Shown in pieces: positions 54,616 through 63,873 of a stretch of 64,000 nucleotides of DNA; positions within the stretch are counted from its first letter, which is position 1, and each line of letters starts with the position of its first letter. The stretch covers positions 1-64,000 of the forward strand of contig CALVPS010000002.1 of NCBI GenBank assembly GCA_944354035.1, in the 5' to 3' direction. The position numbers were made by a program, and so were the translations under genes. The notes below the pieces were generated by a model. That model saw only the letters and a list, made by a program, of their open reading frames with translations. It had not been told where the DNA came from and ran no database searches. This stretch comes from an uncultured Clostridia bacterium. GTDB lineage: Bacteria > Bacillota > Clostridia > Christensenellales > Borkfalkiaceae.

Positions 54616-55658
54616 ATTGTTTGTCCCATAACCGTTGGAGTCGATTCCATCATATACAAATTCTGTGAAAAAAGCAAGTTATTTTCAAGCATGATCTGCA
54701 GTCGGCCTGCAATTTCTCCCGCCTGCGCGGGCTGCGGACGATCGAGCACCGGTATCACGCGTACTTTTTTTCGCTCGGCGGTCGTCAGCGGATAAAAAAA
54801 GTCGTAGAGCACGCGGCATCCGCAAATCGCCGCCTCGCGCGAGCAAAGCTGCGTCATACGGTAGGCGGAAAAGGCATTTTCCAGCAGTTCTGCCGTACGC
54901 GCGTACATGTCGGGGCTGTTTAAAACGACGGATACAAGGGTCATCCCCTCCCGCTGCGCCGCCGTGACAAGGCAGCGCCCCGCGGCCGTCGTAAATCCGG
55001 TTTTTATGCCGACGGCGCCGGGGAGTTCCCAAAGCATTTTATTTTTATTTTTCCAGGCCCGCGGCTCGTAGTATTTGGTGGAGACGATGCGGCGGAAAGT
55101 TTTGTTTTCCATGGCATACGCGGAGATAAGGGCAAGATCGCGCGCGGTGGTAAAATGGTCTGTGTTTTGCAAGCCGTGCGGATTGGCAAACCGACTGTCG
55201 GTCGCGCCGAGCAGGGCGGCCCGCGTCTCCATGACGCGGGCAAAGGCCTCTACGCTTCCGCTGTGATGGATAGCGAGCGCCGTTGCCGCGTCGTTCCCGG
55301 AGCGCAGCATCAGCCCGTACAGCAACTCTTCCACCGTGTATTCCTCCCCCGCCCGCAGGTAGACGGACGAGCCCTCTATCCCGACCGCTTCGTTTGGGAT
55401 GGTCACGCGATCGTCGAGCGGACAATCTTCGATGAGGACGATCGCCGTTAGGATCTTGGTGGTGCTGGCCATGGGAAGGCGCGTCTGTTCGTTGCGCTTG
55501 TGGAGGATGCGGCGGGAGGATACCTCTACAACGCATTCCGCCCTTGAGGGGGTCGCCGCATGTGCCGTACGGCAACGCGGGACGCCGCCCGCAACGAAAA
55601 GTGCAAACAAGATCGCCGCTCCTGCGGCGATCGCGGCGCGCAGCCAACGGCTATGCAT
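54594..55658 (-). CDS. dacF: D-Ala-D-Ala carboxypeptidase (DacF-type PBP)
   Basis: 354 aa exported low-molecular-weight PBP. Signal peptide (Arg then hydrophobic to about 35, AHA-A), Ser65-T-T-Lys68, Ser120-G-N and Lys219-T-G. Trims stem pentapeptides. In B. subtilis DacF acts during sporulation, which suits the neighbouring gerW- and spoIIM-like genes. Overlaps rluB and the gerW-like gene by a few bases, so transcribed with them. Confidence 0.93.
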   Translation of the reverse strand: MHSRWLRAAIAAGAAILFALFVAGGVPRCRTAHAATPSRAECVVEVSSRRILHKRNEQTRLPMASTTKILTAIVLIEDCPLDDRVTIPNEAVGIEGSSVYLRAGEEYTVEELLYGLMLRSGNDAATALAIHHSGSVEAFARVMETRAALLGATDSRFANPHGLQNTDHFTTARDLALISAYAMENKTFRRIVSTKYYEPRAWKNKNKMLWELPGAVGIKTGFTTAAGRCLVTAAQREGMTLVSVVLNSPDMYARTAELLENAFSAYRMTQLCSREAAICGCRVLYDFFYPLTTAERKKVRVIPVLDRPQPAQAGEIAGRLQIMLENNLLFSQNLYMMESTPTVMGQTICGSINF

Positions 55659-56028
55659 GGTCGTCGCGTCGGCTCAGACGTTCCAACAGCGCCCCGGCTT
55701 TTTCTACCAGGCCGTCGAGCGGATCATCCGTTACGCGTACCAGCCGGCACTGCTTCCCGTCGTCGATCAAAAACCCCGCCGGTTTTATATTGACCACCGT
55801 ACCTGCGCCGCCGGAGAACGGCAGACATTCGCCGTCCTCTATTTTTTTGACTTCGCCGTACTCGCCGCCGCCCGAAAGATATCCCAGGGTGATTTTGGTA
55901 AACGGTACGATCTGCGCGCCGCTTGCGGTGACGACGGGCTTTCCTATCACAGTATTTACGTCAACAAGGCTTGTCAGGCGCTGCGCCGTCTTTTCCATGA
56001 TGCCGTCGATTTTTTTCTTTTCATCCAA
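55651..56028 (-). CDS. Sporulation protein GerW/YtfJ family
   Basis: 125 aa. Conserved GKPVVTASGAQIVPFTKITLGY, glycine-rich GGGEYGE and FSGGAGTVVNIKPAGFLI segments of YtfJ. TTG start at 56028, 10 nt after GGAGG. In B. subtilis this family is needed for L-alanine-type spore germination. Between DUF2953 and dacF, the arrangement common in Clostridia. Confidence 0.88.
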   Translation of the reverse strand: MDEKKKIDGIMEKTAQRLTSLVDVNTVIGKPVVTASGAQIVPFTKITLGYLSGGGEYGEVKKIEDGECLPFSGGAGTVVNIKPAGFLIDDGKQCRLVRVTDDPLDGLVEKAGALLERLSRRDDHA

Positions 56029-56543
56029 TTTAAAAATACCTCCAACCCCTTTTTGATCAGGGCGACCGCAAGGACCGCCCCGTTGAATACGGCCGCCGTT
56101 CGGACGGAGATCCTAAGGCGGGATGTATGATAGAACAGCGCCTTATTTTTGAGCGATAAAAAGGCGCTGCGGGCACGCATGGCGGAAAAGAGCATTCCGG
56201 CGATCGCCGTAAACGCAGCTGCGACGGCGATCCCGGCGCCGGAATCGGCTCCTCCGCATTCGACGATGCAGTGCAGCTTCCAAAGCTGAAAACCCTTTGT
56301 GATCTCAAATTTTTTTCGCGCCGCACTTATCTGCGCAAAACGCAAAAAAACGGCCTTATGTTTTGCGACATGAAAGACTGCCCCGCCGCCGCGCAGTTCG
56401 ACATAGCCGCCGAACAGTTTGACGCTGTGATACAGGCTGACGGCAAACCAAAGGCGGTTTTGCGAGGGATCGGCGTAAATGTCCGCGTACAAAAAGACGG
56501 GAAACAGAGCGATCAGTGCGGCAACAAAAAAGCAGACGACCAT
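55974..56543 (-). CDS. DUF2953-like membrane protein
   Basis: About 189 aa with an N-terminal membrane helix and a second one near residue 115-140. Weak sequence conservation; the call relies on the scpA-scpB-DUF2953-gerW order typical of Clostridia. ATG 56543 is preferred because a longer frame would start inside the scpB terminator. Its 3' end overlaps the gerW-like gene by 55 nt. Confidence 0.6.
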   Translation of the reverse strand: MVVCFFVAALIALFPVFLYADIYADPSQNRLWFAVSLYHSVKLFGGYVELRGGGAVFHVAKHKAVFLRFAQISAARKKFEITKGFQLWKLHCIVECGGADSGAGIAVAAAFTAIAGMLFSAMRARSAFLSLKNKALFYHTSRLRISVRTAAVFNGAVLAVALIKKGLEVFLNWMKRKKSTASWKRRRSA

Positions 56544-56577
56544 ATCTCGTTCACGCGGGCAGACGGATTTTGCGCAT

Positions 56578-56611
56578 AAAAAAACTGCCCGTATCAACAA
56601 TATGGGCAGTT
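56578..56611 (-). terminator. scpB terminator
   Basis: On the minus strand AACTGCCC pairs with GGGCAGTT, followed by T7; 19 bp after the scpB stop. Confidence 0.82.
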
Positions 56612-56629
56612 AAGCGCAAATTATAAGGT

Positions 56630-57358
56630 TCAGTCGATTTTTACAATATCGGCGTCGTCCAGGCCGCGTAAAAAATCGGGGATCTCATAGCCTCCGACGG
56701 CGCTTTCGTCGGCCTTTAAGTTCTCTTTCCGGGCGACGGGCGGTTTTGCGTCATCTGTGTCAGAGGATTGCGCGTTCTGCGCGCCATCCTCCGTCAGTTC
56801 TGCCCGCGCGTACAAATAGCTGTCGCGCGGCTCGTCTTCGCGGGAAATGGCGGCCATCAGCGCATCGTAATCGGGCAAGTCCTCCAAAGAGCGCAGTCGA
56901 AAACGCTTTAAAAATTCGTCCGTCGTGGCAAACAGCACCGGCCTTCCCACAGCGTCCTTGCGGCCGCAGGGATAGATGAGCTTTAAATCGAGCAGCGCGT
57001 TTACCGCATAGTCGCTGTTCAGCCCGCGCAGCAGTTCGATCTCCGTTCGCGTGATCGGCTGCTTATAGGCGATGATCGCGGCCGTCTCCAGGATCGTACG
57101 CGTCAGTTCCTTTTCGCGGATAGGATTCAAAACCGCCGCAACGGCATCTTTGTAGACGGGGTTGGAGGCGAGCTGCGCCTTTTTGTTGAATTCCAAAAGC
57201 TGTATGCCGCCCGCTTCGCCGTAGCGTTCCTTTAATTGGCGCAGCGATTTTTTAACTTCCCCTTCTGTAACGCCGAGCTTTTCGGCGATATCCGCAATGG
57301 CAACGCCCTTGCCGGAGGCGAACAGGATCGCCTCAATCGTATTCGTCAATTGCTCCAA
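56630..57358 (-). CDS. scpB: Segregation and condensation protein B
   Basis: 242 aa. Winged-helix kleisin-partner pattern: TNTIEAILFASGKG, then ETAAIIAYKQPITRTEIELLRG and the second winged helix, with a charged C-terminal extension of about 60 residues. Partners ScpA and SMC. TTG start with GGAGG 6 nt upstream. Overlaps scpA by 26 nt. Confidence 0.95.
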   Translation of the reverse strand: MEQLTNTIEAILFASGKGVAIADIAEKLGVTEGEVKKSLRQLKERYGEAGGIQLLEFNKKAQLASNPVYKDAVAAVLNPIREKELTRTILETAAIIAYKQPITRTEIELLRGLNSDYAVNALLDLKLIYPCGRKDAVGRPVLFATTDEFLKRFRLRSLEDLPDYDALMAAISREDEPRDSYLYARAELTEDGAQNAQSSDTDDAKPPVARKENLKADESAVGGYEIPDFLRGLDDADIVKID

Positions 57359-58151
57359 GTTCCGCCTCCTTATCTCTGTCCGGGTTGAGGGTTATGGTGA
57401 TCTCGCCGAACGCATGTTCTTGCCTGACGCGCAGGAACTGGTATTTCAGCAGTTCGAGGATCGCCTGAAAGGTGGTCACGATCTCCGGTTTTGTATAGTC
57501 GCGCGTAAACAGTTCTTCAAACTGTACTTCGCTGCGCGTTTCCAAACTCTCCAAAACAAATTGTATTTTTTGCTCTACGGTAAACGAGTCGCGGGGAATT
57601 TCGCGCACCTCCTCTACCTTTAATGATTCCTCGCGCTTTAAAAGCAGGGTGGAAAACGCGGAGATCAGCCCTTCCAGCGTCAGATGTTCCATGGTGAACA
57701 CGGTGCGCGTTTCGCCGACGTCTTTATCGGGTTCCTTGAAGTAATACCCGATCGTCTCCATCTCCTTTAATTTTTTGGTCTCTTCTTTGATGAGCCGGAA
57801 CTCTTCGAGGGCGCGGATAAGCTCCGCTTTGTCCTCTTCGATTTCGGCGTCCAGCGCGGGATCTTCGTCTAGATTGGGCACCAGCGCCTGCGCCTTGATC
57901 TTGATGATGGTGGCCGCAATGTTTAAGTAGTCGCTGATCTTATCGACGTCGAGGTATGGCAGTCCCTTCATATAATCTAAAAACTGCTCGGTCACCTGCG
58001 ACACAAATACGTCTTTTATTTCGATCTCCTCGCGGTTGATCAAATATAAAAGCAGGTCGAGCGGGCCTTCGAAGTTGCTCAATACCGTGGTATAGTCGAC
58101 GTTGGAATCGAATTTTTCGCGGATCGATTGTAATTTGTCCGGATCTACCAT
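57333..58151 (-). CDS. scpA: Segregation and condensation protein A
   Basis: 272 aa kleisin. FEGPLDLLLYLINREEIEI, YLNIAATIIKIKA and the C-terminal SMC-binding winged helix. GGGAG precedes ATG 58151; upstream in-frame codons would lie inside the M50 gene. Overlaps that gene by 7 nt and scpB by 26 nt. Confidence 0.96.
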   Translation of the reverse strand: MVDPDKLQSIREKFDSNVDYTTVLSNFEGPLDLLLYLINREEIEIKDVFVSQVTEQFLDYMKGLPYLDVDKISDYLNIAATIIKIKAQALVPNLDEDPALDAEIEEDKAELIRALEEFRLIKEETKKLKEMETIGYYFKEPDKDVGETRTVFTMEHLTLEGLISAFSTLLLKREESLKVEEVREIPRDSFTVEQKIQFVLESLETRSEVQFEELFTRDYTKPEIVTTFQAILELLKYQFLRVRQEHAFGEITITLNPDRDKEAELGAIDEYD

Positions 58152-58867
58152 ATCAACAGCTCCCAAAGCGATTGGACCGGCATCCCAAAGACGGTCCCCC
58201 AAACGGCAAGGATAGGAAATCCTACGTACTTGGTGGCGCCTTTCATGATCCAGCCGAGAATATCGAACAACTGCATGATGTCGACGCCGAAGCGCACAAA
58301 CATGCGGCAGAGAAAGCTCTCCGCGATCAGTCCCAGCAGGATCCAATGACCGTTATCGCGCAAAAAACAGAAAAATTTGCCGCGCCGCCGCGTCAAAGCG
58401 TCGACGAGACGAAACCCGTCCAGCGGATGCAGGGGCAACAGGTTGAATACGCAAAAGCTTAAACTATAAGAATACAAAAGTTGCGTAAGACGATACAAAA
58501 AGTCTTTCAGGAACACAATGTCCGGCATGTAGTTGTGGATCACGAGCGCCAAAGGAAAAAACGCGAACGCCATGATATAGTTCATGACGATGCCCGCGGA
58601 GGCGGTAAGGCCAAGGCCGAGACGATATTTTTTAAAGTTGGAGGGATCGATCGGCACAGGTTTGGCCCAGCCGAACCCCACCAGCGTAAAACAGACAAGA
58701 CCCAAAATATCGAAATGGCGCAGCGGATTGATCGAGAGACGGCCATACCATTTCGGTGTGGGATCGCCGCAGCGGAATGCTACGTAAGCGTGCGCAAATT
58801 CATGGAGCGTCAACACGACGACGACCGCACAAAAAGACGCAAGCAGTTGGATCAGATAACTAAACAT
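58145..58867 (-). CDS. Site-2 protease family M50 metalloprotease
   Basis: 240 aa, five to six membrane segments. Zinc motif His22-Glu23-x-x-His26 (HEFAH) in the first helix and second motif NLLPLHPLDG. Homologous to compact FtsH-independent S2P proteases of Clostridia that sit before scpA. The start sits 7 nt after a -10 box with no ribosome site. Confidence 0.9.
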   Translation of the reverse strand: MFSYLIQLLASFCAVVVVLTLHEFAHAYVAFRCGDPTPKWYGRLSINPLRHFDILGLVCFTLVGFGWAKPVPIDPSNFKKYRLGLGLTASAGIVMNYIMAFAFFPLALVIHNYMPDIVFLKDFLYRLTQLLYSYSLSFCVFNLLPLHPLDGFRLVDALTRRRGKFFCFLRDNGHWILLGLIAESFLCRMFVRFGVDIMQLFDILGWIMKGATKYVGFPILAVWGTVFGMPVQSLWELLIW

Positions 58868-58874
58868 TTCTACT

Positions 58875-58903
58875 ATTATATAGGATTTCCCGAAAAATTG
58901 CAA
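58875..58903 (-). promoter_or_regulatory. M50-scpAB promoter, leaderless configuration
   Basis: Minus strand TTGCAA (898-903), 17-bp spacer and TATAAT (875-880); ATG starts at 58867, 7 nt after the -10. Confidence 0.75.
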
Positions 58904-58951
58904 GAAAATGTTCCCACAAATTTCTTTTGTGGGAAAACCGCTTCGTCCCAT

Positions 58952-60451
58952 TCAGTGTTGGCAGCGAATCCCGTCGGAAGCTATCAACTTCACCGCCCGC
59001 GTCGCAACGGCGGCCGTGAACGCGGCGTCGTGTTCGACGAACAGCAGGCTTGCTCCGGACGAGAGGACCGCTTTTTCGATCTGTTCGCGCGAGGCGATGT
59101 CAAGATAGTTGAGCGGTTCGTCCCAAACGTAGAGATGGGCTCGTTCGCACAAGCTGCGTGCCAACGCCGCTTTCTTCTTCTGGCCCTCGCTCATCTCCCG
59201 CATATCTCGTGAAAAATCGCGTTGTGAAAAACCGAATTTTGCGAGAACGGCTTTAAAATATGCCTCATCGATGCCGTAACCCGCGGCGTAGTCTGCCAAG
59301 GTCCCCTCGTACAGGGCGATCTGGGGCACGTATGAGATTTTTAGACGAGGCGAGAGGTCGATCGTTCCGCAGGCGGATACCTCCCCTGCGAGGACTTTTA
59401 AAAAGGTGCTTTTACCCGTCCCGTTGCCGCCGGTTAGCGCAACGCGCTCGCCGGCGTTCATGGAAAAATCAAACTGCCGCAGAACGCAGGGTTCGCCGTA
59501 TCTGACGGAGAGGCCGGAAACGCTGAAAAGCCGCTTCCGAAAAAAAGGTTCGGGGAACAGGCGCAGCGTTTCGATCTCTTCGTAGCCTTTGAGGAGCTCC
59601 GCGATGCCCTCTTCCGCGCGTACAGTCCTGTTGCGCGCGGCAATCGCCCGCTTCATGACTCGCGCCGCGTTTGCGCCAATAAAGCCGCGGTCGGGCCGAA
59701 TTCCTGAATTCCGTGCGGAAAATTTCTCCCCCTCCGCCGTATTCGACCATTCCGCAATGCGCCGCGCCGCGACTTGCAGACGCGTCCGTTCCTTTTCGAG
59801 CTTCTCCTTTTTCACGCTGTCCGCGCGCTCCCGTTTCTCGCGCTCCTCTTTCCATATGGCGTAATTGCCGCGCGTGACGGTTGCCCCCGTCTTTTCAAAA
59901 CAAAGAATATGATCGCAGCAGCCGTCCAATACGGTGCGGTCGTGCGACACGAGGAAGAACCCGCGCTTTGCGGCGAGATAGCGCGCAAGCGTCGCTCTGC
60001 CCGCGGCGTCCAGATGGTCGGTCGGCTCGTCGAGGAGCGGAAACCCCTCGGACGCGAACAGGACGGCGAGCTGCAATTTCGTGCGTTCGCCGCCCGACAG
60101 CGTCGCGATCGGGCGGAACAGGCTCCCTTCGGAAAGTCCCAGTAACCGCGCCTCCCGCAGGACCTTCCATTGCGAAGAATCGTCGAGATAAGTTGCTGAA
60201 AAGTCGTACCCGCACGCGGTTTCATCGGGAATCGGAAGCGGGAAACGAAGAAAGGAGCGTTCCGAGGAGATATTCCCCTCGCCCGCGATCTCACCTGTGA
60301 GGAGCTTGAAAAAGGTGCTTTTCCCCATGCCGTTCCTGCCGATGATCCCGAGTTTCCAATCGGTATCGAGATGAAGGGTCAGATCCACAAATACGGGCGC
60401 AAGCCCGCTCGGGTAGGTATATGTGATATGATCGAGTTGAATATAAGACAC
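58952..60451 (-). CDS. ABC-F family ATPase (Lsa/Vga-like ribosome protection type)
   Basis: 499 aa, two fused ABC domains, no membrane segments. First domain GRNGMGKST, LSGGERTKLQLAVLF and DEPTDHLD; a basic helical linker (P-site interaction arm region); second domain GGNGTGKST and the diverged MSEGQKKKAALARS and DEPLNYLD. Resembles Lsa-type antibiotic-resistance ABC-F proteins. GTG 60451, 7 nt after GGAGG, gives the canonical YIQLDHITYTY start. Preceded by an attenuator-like leader. Confidence 0.88.
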   Translation of the reverse strand: MSYIQLDHITYTYPSGLAPVFVDLTLHLDTDWKLGIIGRNGMGKSTFFKLLTGEIAGEGNISSERSFLRFPLPIPDETACGYDFSATYLDDSSQWKVLREARLLGLSEGSLFRPIATLSGGERTKLQLAVLFASEGFPLLDEPTDHLDAAGRATLARYLAAKRGFFLVSHDRTVLDGCCDHILCFEKTGATVTRGNYAIWKEEREKRERADSVKKEKLEKERTRLQVAARRIAEWSNTAEGEKFSARNSGIRPDRGFIGANAARVMKRAIAARNRTVRAEEGIAELLKGYEEIETLRLFPEPFFRKRLFSVSGLSVRYGEPCVLRQFDFSMNAGERVALTGGNGTGKSTFLKVLAGEVSACGTIDLSPRLKISYVPQIALYEGTLADYAAGYGIDEAYFKAVLAKFGFSQRDFSRDMREMSEGQKKKAALARSLCERAHLYVWDEPLNYLDIASREQIEKAVLSSGASLLFVEHDAAFTAAVATRAVKLIASDGIRCQH

Positions 60452-60632
60452 TGCATTGCCTCCGTAAAAAATTTCCGCGAGAAAATCCCGCGGAAACGCA
60501 GAGCCGCTCCGCCATCGATCTCTCGCAAGGCGCACAAATTCTGCCCGTCCGGATACGGTACGGGAGAAAACCGTGCAGATAACACTTGCCGAAAGATCAA
60601 AGGCGCAATGCAGTATCCCTCCTAAATAGAGT
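60452..60632 (-). promoter_or_regulatory. Attenuator-like leader of the ABC-F gene
   Basis: Minus strand: a strong AGGAGGG site right after lysA, then TTG-CGC-CTT-TGA (possible Met-Arg-Leu micro-ORF, 8 nt from the SD), further hairpins, and an intrinsic terminator at 60466-60496 just before the gene's own SD. ACTGCATTGC in the leader (60605-60614 on plus as its complement) is exactly complementary to the ABC-F start region (60450-60459). Confidence 0.6.
60466..60496 (-). terminator. Leader terminator in front of ABC-F
   Basis: Minus-strand TTTCCGCG/CGCGGAAA stem, 9-nt loop, T6 run ending 2 nt before the GGAGG of the ABC-F gene. Confidence 0.8.
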
Positions 60633-61961
60633 TTATTTCAGCCGTTCGGGGATCACGTCGTTGCGGACGAGGTCCTCGTAGGTCTGCGGCTTTACAATAT
60701 ATTCTGCGTGGCCCTCGTTTACCAGAACAACGGGCGGGATAAGGTTGCGGTTATAGTTGGAGGCCATGGAATAATTGTACGCCCCCGTGGAGAGCACGGC
60801 AAGCAGATCGCCCTCTTTTGCCTTCGGAAGGTGAAATTGCGTGCCGATCAAATCGCCGCTTTCGCAACATTTGCCGGCAATGGCCACAAGTTCGGTCGGC
60901 TGTTCGGCAGCGCGGTTGGCAAGGACCGCCGTATAGCGGCTTTGATAGAGCGCATAGCGCGGATTATCGAACATACCGCCGTCGATCGCAAGATATTTGC
61001 GAACGCTGGGGATCTCTTTGATCGCTCCGACGGTGTACAGGGTGATCCCCGCCTCGCCGACGACGGAACGGCCGGGTTCGAGATACACAAACGGCCGCCG
61101 CAGTCCGCGCAGGGAGCATTCTTCCTTGATGGCTGCCAGCAGAGCCGTTAGGTATGCGCGGTATCCCTCGACGCCGATCATCGCATCGTCGTCCGCGTAC
61201 CAGATGCCGAACCCGCCTCCCATGTTCAGCGCGTCCGCCTCAAAACCAAGCGACTGCTTTACGGCGTCCACAAAGGCAAGATTTTTACGCACCGCCAAAA
61301 CAAACGACTGCTTTTCAAAGATCTGAGAGCCGATGTGACAATGGAAGCCGTGCAGACGTAAATGCTTTTTTTGCAGCACATAGGCGGTAAACGCCTCCGC
61401 GCTGCCGTTGGCTACGGAAAAGCCAAACTTTGAATCGGGGGTGGCCGTCTGTACATAGGCGTGTGTATGCGCCTCCACACCGGGATTGATGCGGATCATG
61501 ACATCCTGCACCATTCCGCGCTGCGCGGCCGTACGATCTACAAGGTCAGCCTCGGAATAGGCGTCGAGCACGATCATACCGACGCGGTGATCGAGCGCCT
61601 CCTCTATTTCATGCGGCAGTTTGTTGTTGCCGTGCATCACAATTTTGTCTGCGGGAAATGCAGCCCACATGGCCGTATACAATTCGCCGCCCGATACGAC
61701 GTCGATCCCGATGCCTTCCTGCTTTGCGATCGCGCAGATCGCCGTGCAGCACAGCGCCTTCGAGGCATACAGGACCAAGCCGTGGCCGTCATATTCATCG
61801 TCGATCGTGTTACGGTAAACGCGCATCATATTGCGGATATGTTGTTCGTCCAATGCGTACAACGGCGTTTGAAATTGTTCTGCCAACTTACAGCAATCGG
61901 CGCCGCCGATCGTAAGGTGCCCCAAAGAATTTATTCGGAATGTCTTTCGTGCGTTCATCAT
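60633..61961 (-). CDS. lysA: Diaminopimelate decarboxylase
   Basis: 442 aa PLP enzyme, last step of lysine synthesis from meso-DAP. Schiff-base Lys68 in YASKAL, GFHCHIGSQI, NMGGGFGI, EPGRSVVG and the C-terminal CESGDLIG. Standard length. The ATG at 61961 lies 6 nt after a -10 box and has no ribosome site. ABC-F follows after the leader region. Confidence 0.95.
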   Translation of the reverse strand: MMNARKTFRINSLGHLTIGGADCCKLAEQFQTPLYALDEQHIRNMMRVYRNTIDDEYDGHGLVLYASKALCCTAICAIAKQEGIGIDVVSGGELYTAMWAAFPADKIVMHGNNKLPHEIEEALDHRVGMIVLDAYSEADLVDRTAAQRGMVQDVMIRINPGVEAHTHAYVQTATPDSKFGFSVANGSAEAFTAYVLQKKHLRLHGFHCHIGSQIFEKQSFVLAVRKNLAFVDAVKQSLGFEADALNMGGGFGIWYADDDAMIGVEGYRAYLTALLAAIKEECSLRGLRRPFVYLEPGRSVVGEAGITLYTVGAIKEIPSVRKYLAIDGGMFDNPRYALYQSRYTAVLANRAAEQPTELVAIAGKCCESGDLIGTQFHLPKAKEGDLLAVLSTGAYNYSMASNYNRNLIPPVVLVNEGHAEYIVKPQTYEDLVRNDVIPERLK

Positions 61962-61967
61962 GCCATG

Positions 61968-61996
61968 AGTATAGCATGAATCTTGTCTGCGGTCAA
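61968..61996 (-). promoter_or_regulatory. lysA promoter, leaderless configuration
   Basis: Minus strand TTGACC (991-996), 17-bp spacer and TATACT (968-973), 6 nt before the first ATG of lysA. Confidence 0.75.
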
Positions 61997-62060
61997 ACGA
62001 TTGACGGTTCAACTGCCGATATTTTTAATTATTTCACGCATATTACTATGCAAAATTCGA

Positions 62061-63242
62061 TTATTTGCTATTCCAATGGCGCGCCCCCTCTCTGTACGCC
62101 TCTGCCCAGGTAAAGCGTTTGGCCGCGCCCTGCGTAAGAAGATCGGTGCGCGCGATCTCAATACCGTTGCAGTACATGACGGCATATCCCGCCCGGGTGC
62201 CCGTCTCTACGGGAGCGACAAGCGGTTCTATGCAATATTCCAGCGTAAATTCGTCCTGCGTTCCCCTGCGCCGGACAGCAGCAAGCGTATGCGCGGGCAG
62301 CAGCGGCAGCCTGGTCGTCTCGCTTCCGCGTACGATCGCCTGCCGTTCGGCCGGATGATCGTTTTTCAGCAGTACCACGCTCTCAAAACGGTCGAAGGCG
62401 TAGTCGAGCAATGCGGCGCTCTCCGCAAAGCGAGTTTTGGAGTCGCTTGCCCCGATAACGACGGATACGACATGCATATCCTGCCGTCCGGCGGATGCTG
62501 CCAGGCAAAATCCGGCTTCGTTGGTAAAGCCCGTCTTTCCCCCGTCACAGCCGCGATATGTGCGGATGAGCCGGTTGGTGTTCGTCATCTGCGTCGTCCT
62601 TCCGTCCGGGTGTAAAAAGTCTTCCAGCCATATCTTACAATATTCATGGTATTTTTCGTGACCGAGCAGTGCGCGCAGCATGATCGCCACGTCTTTTGCG
62701 CATGAATACTGCGTCTCCTTGGGTAGTCCCGTACAATTGGCAAACAGCGTATTTTCGGCGCCGAGCTGTTCGGCGCGCGCATTCATACGGTCAACAAACG
62801 CGCCTTCGCTGCCGTCGATGCGTTCTGCAATCGCTACGCATGCGTCGTTTGCCGAGCAGACGGCAATACTTTTTAACAGGTCGTCCGCGCGATAGGAAAG
62901 TCCCGCGCCTAAAAATACCTGCGAGCCCCCCATTCCCGCGGCACGTTCGGAGACGGTGATCGTGTCGTCATAGCCAAAAACGCCCTGTTCTTCCGCCTCG
63001 AATGCAAGCAGTAGCGTCATGATCTTGCACATGCTTGCGATCGGCAAGCGCTTTGTTTCATCCTTAGCATACAACTGCATGCCGCTTTCCCCGTCTGCAA
63101 GATAGGCCGCTTTGCAGGTGAGCGATATCTCTTGCGCAAGGGCCTCGGCTTCGCACATTCTTCCCGCCGTTCCGCAGACGGCCGCCGTTACCGCCGCCGC
63201 GCCGAGCGTCAGCGCGGCAGTGTATTTTAAGAGTTTTTTCAT
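62061..63242 (-). CDS. Second D-Ala-D-Ala carboxypeptidase (DacF/DacB-like)
   Basis: 393 aa exported PBP. Signal peptide with KKLLK and hydrophobic core, Ser70-M-C-Lys73, Ser130-A-N and GGKTGFTN. A C-terminal beta domain of about 100 residues follows. Paralogue of the gene at 54594-55658, but with SMCK instead of STTK. Only a weak GAAAG ribosome site. Next to the spoIIM-like gene, as dacF genes often are near spore genes. Confidence 0.9.
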   Translation of the reverse strand: MKKLLKYTAALTLGAAAVTAAVCGTAGRMCEAEALAQEISLTCKAAYLADGESGMQLYAKDETKRLPIASMCKIMTLLLAFEAEEQGVFGYDDTITVSERAAGMGGSQVFLGAGLSYRADDLLKSIAVCSANDACVAIAERIDGSEGAFVDRMNARAEQLGAENTLFANCTGLPKETQYSCAKDVAIMLRALLGHEKYHEYCKIWLEDFLHPDGRTTQMTNTNRLIRTYRGCDGGKTGFTNEAGFCLAASAGRQDMHVVSVVIGASDSKTRFAESAALLDYAFDRFESVVLLKNDHPAERQAIVRGSETTRLPLLPAHTLAAVRRRGTQDEFTLEYCIEPLVAPVETGTRAGYAVMYCNGIEIARTDLLTQGAAKRFTWAEAYREGARHWNSK

Positions 63243-63276
63243 GCTTTCAGTATGTTCCGTTTTAAAAAAAATACGC

Positions 63277-63873
63277 CTAAAACAGACTGCCGATCGGCCG
63301 CACCAACAAAAACAACAGCACTGTTTCCGCCAGGCAAACCGCCGCCGCCCCTGCGGCAAGCAGACAAAAATCGGCGCATAGTTCGCGCAGATCGTGCCCG
63401 CAGACACGAAATCTTCCGGCGCGCTCGAAAGCGAGCGCCGCGGCAAGACATTCGAGGCATGCGTTCAGCAGTCCTGTCGGAAGCGTTAAAGCAAGGACGA
63501 TCAGCACCCCCAAAATCCCGTACGACCCGACAAAGACGACGACGGTCCCGCCCAGGATACAGGCGCGAAAGGCAAGCGCCGCGGGCGTTACAAACAGCCC
63601 CGCTCGATGCACGCCCGAAAGCGTGATGAGCGCAAGGACGATCAGGCGTTCGGCCAGCCGCTCGAAACAGTAAGCCGCGATCTTGCGATCGGCATGCAGA
63701 AGTTCCGCAACGCGGCGACACAGCGCGGCGTTATGATCGTATACTTCCGGCATGCGGCAAAAAAGCATGCCGGCGATTGCAAACAGCAGCATGCCCGCCG
63801 CCAGCAGAATCAGCGAGATTTTTTTATAAACAGCGCGCGAAAGGGCATCCCTTACAAAAAAAAGAGGGTGCAT
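63277..63873 (-). CDS. SpoIIM-like membrane protein
   Basis: 198 aa with about four to five membrane helices. Position between spoIVB and a dacF-type gene, topology and the FVGSYGILGVLIVLALTLPTGLLN-type segment suggest SpoIIM, which works with SpoIID and SpoIIP in engulfment. Sequence similarity is weak. The ATG lies inside the loop-side arm of a terminator hairpin and has only AGGAT next to it, so the start is uncertain. Confidence 0.5.
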   Translation of the reverse strand: MHPLFFVRDALSRAVYKKISLILLAAGMLLFAIAGMLFCRMPEVYDHNAALCRRVAELLHADRKIAAYCFERLAERLIVLALITLSGVHRAGLFVTPAALAFRACILGGTVVVFVGSYGILGVLIVLALTLPTGLLNACLECLAAALAFERAGRFRVCGHDLRELCADFCLLAAGAAAVCLAETVLLFLLVRPIGSLF

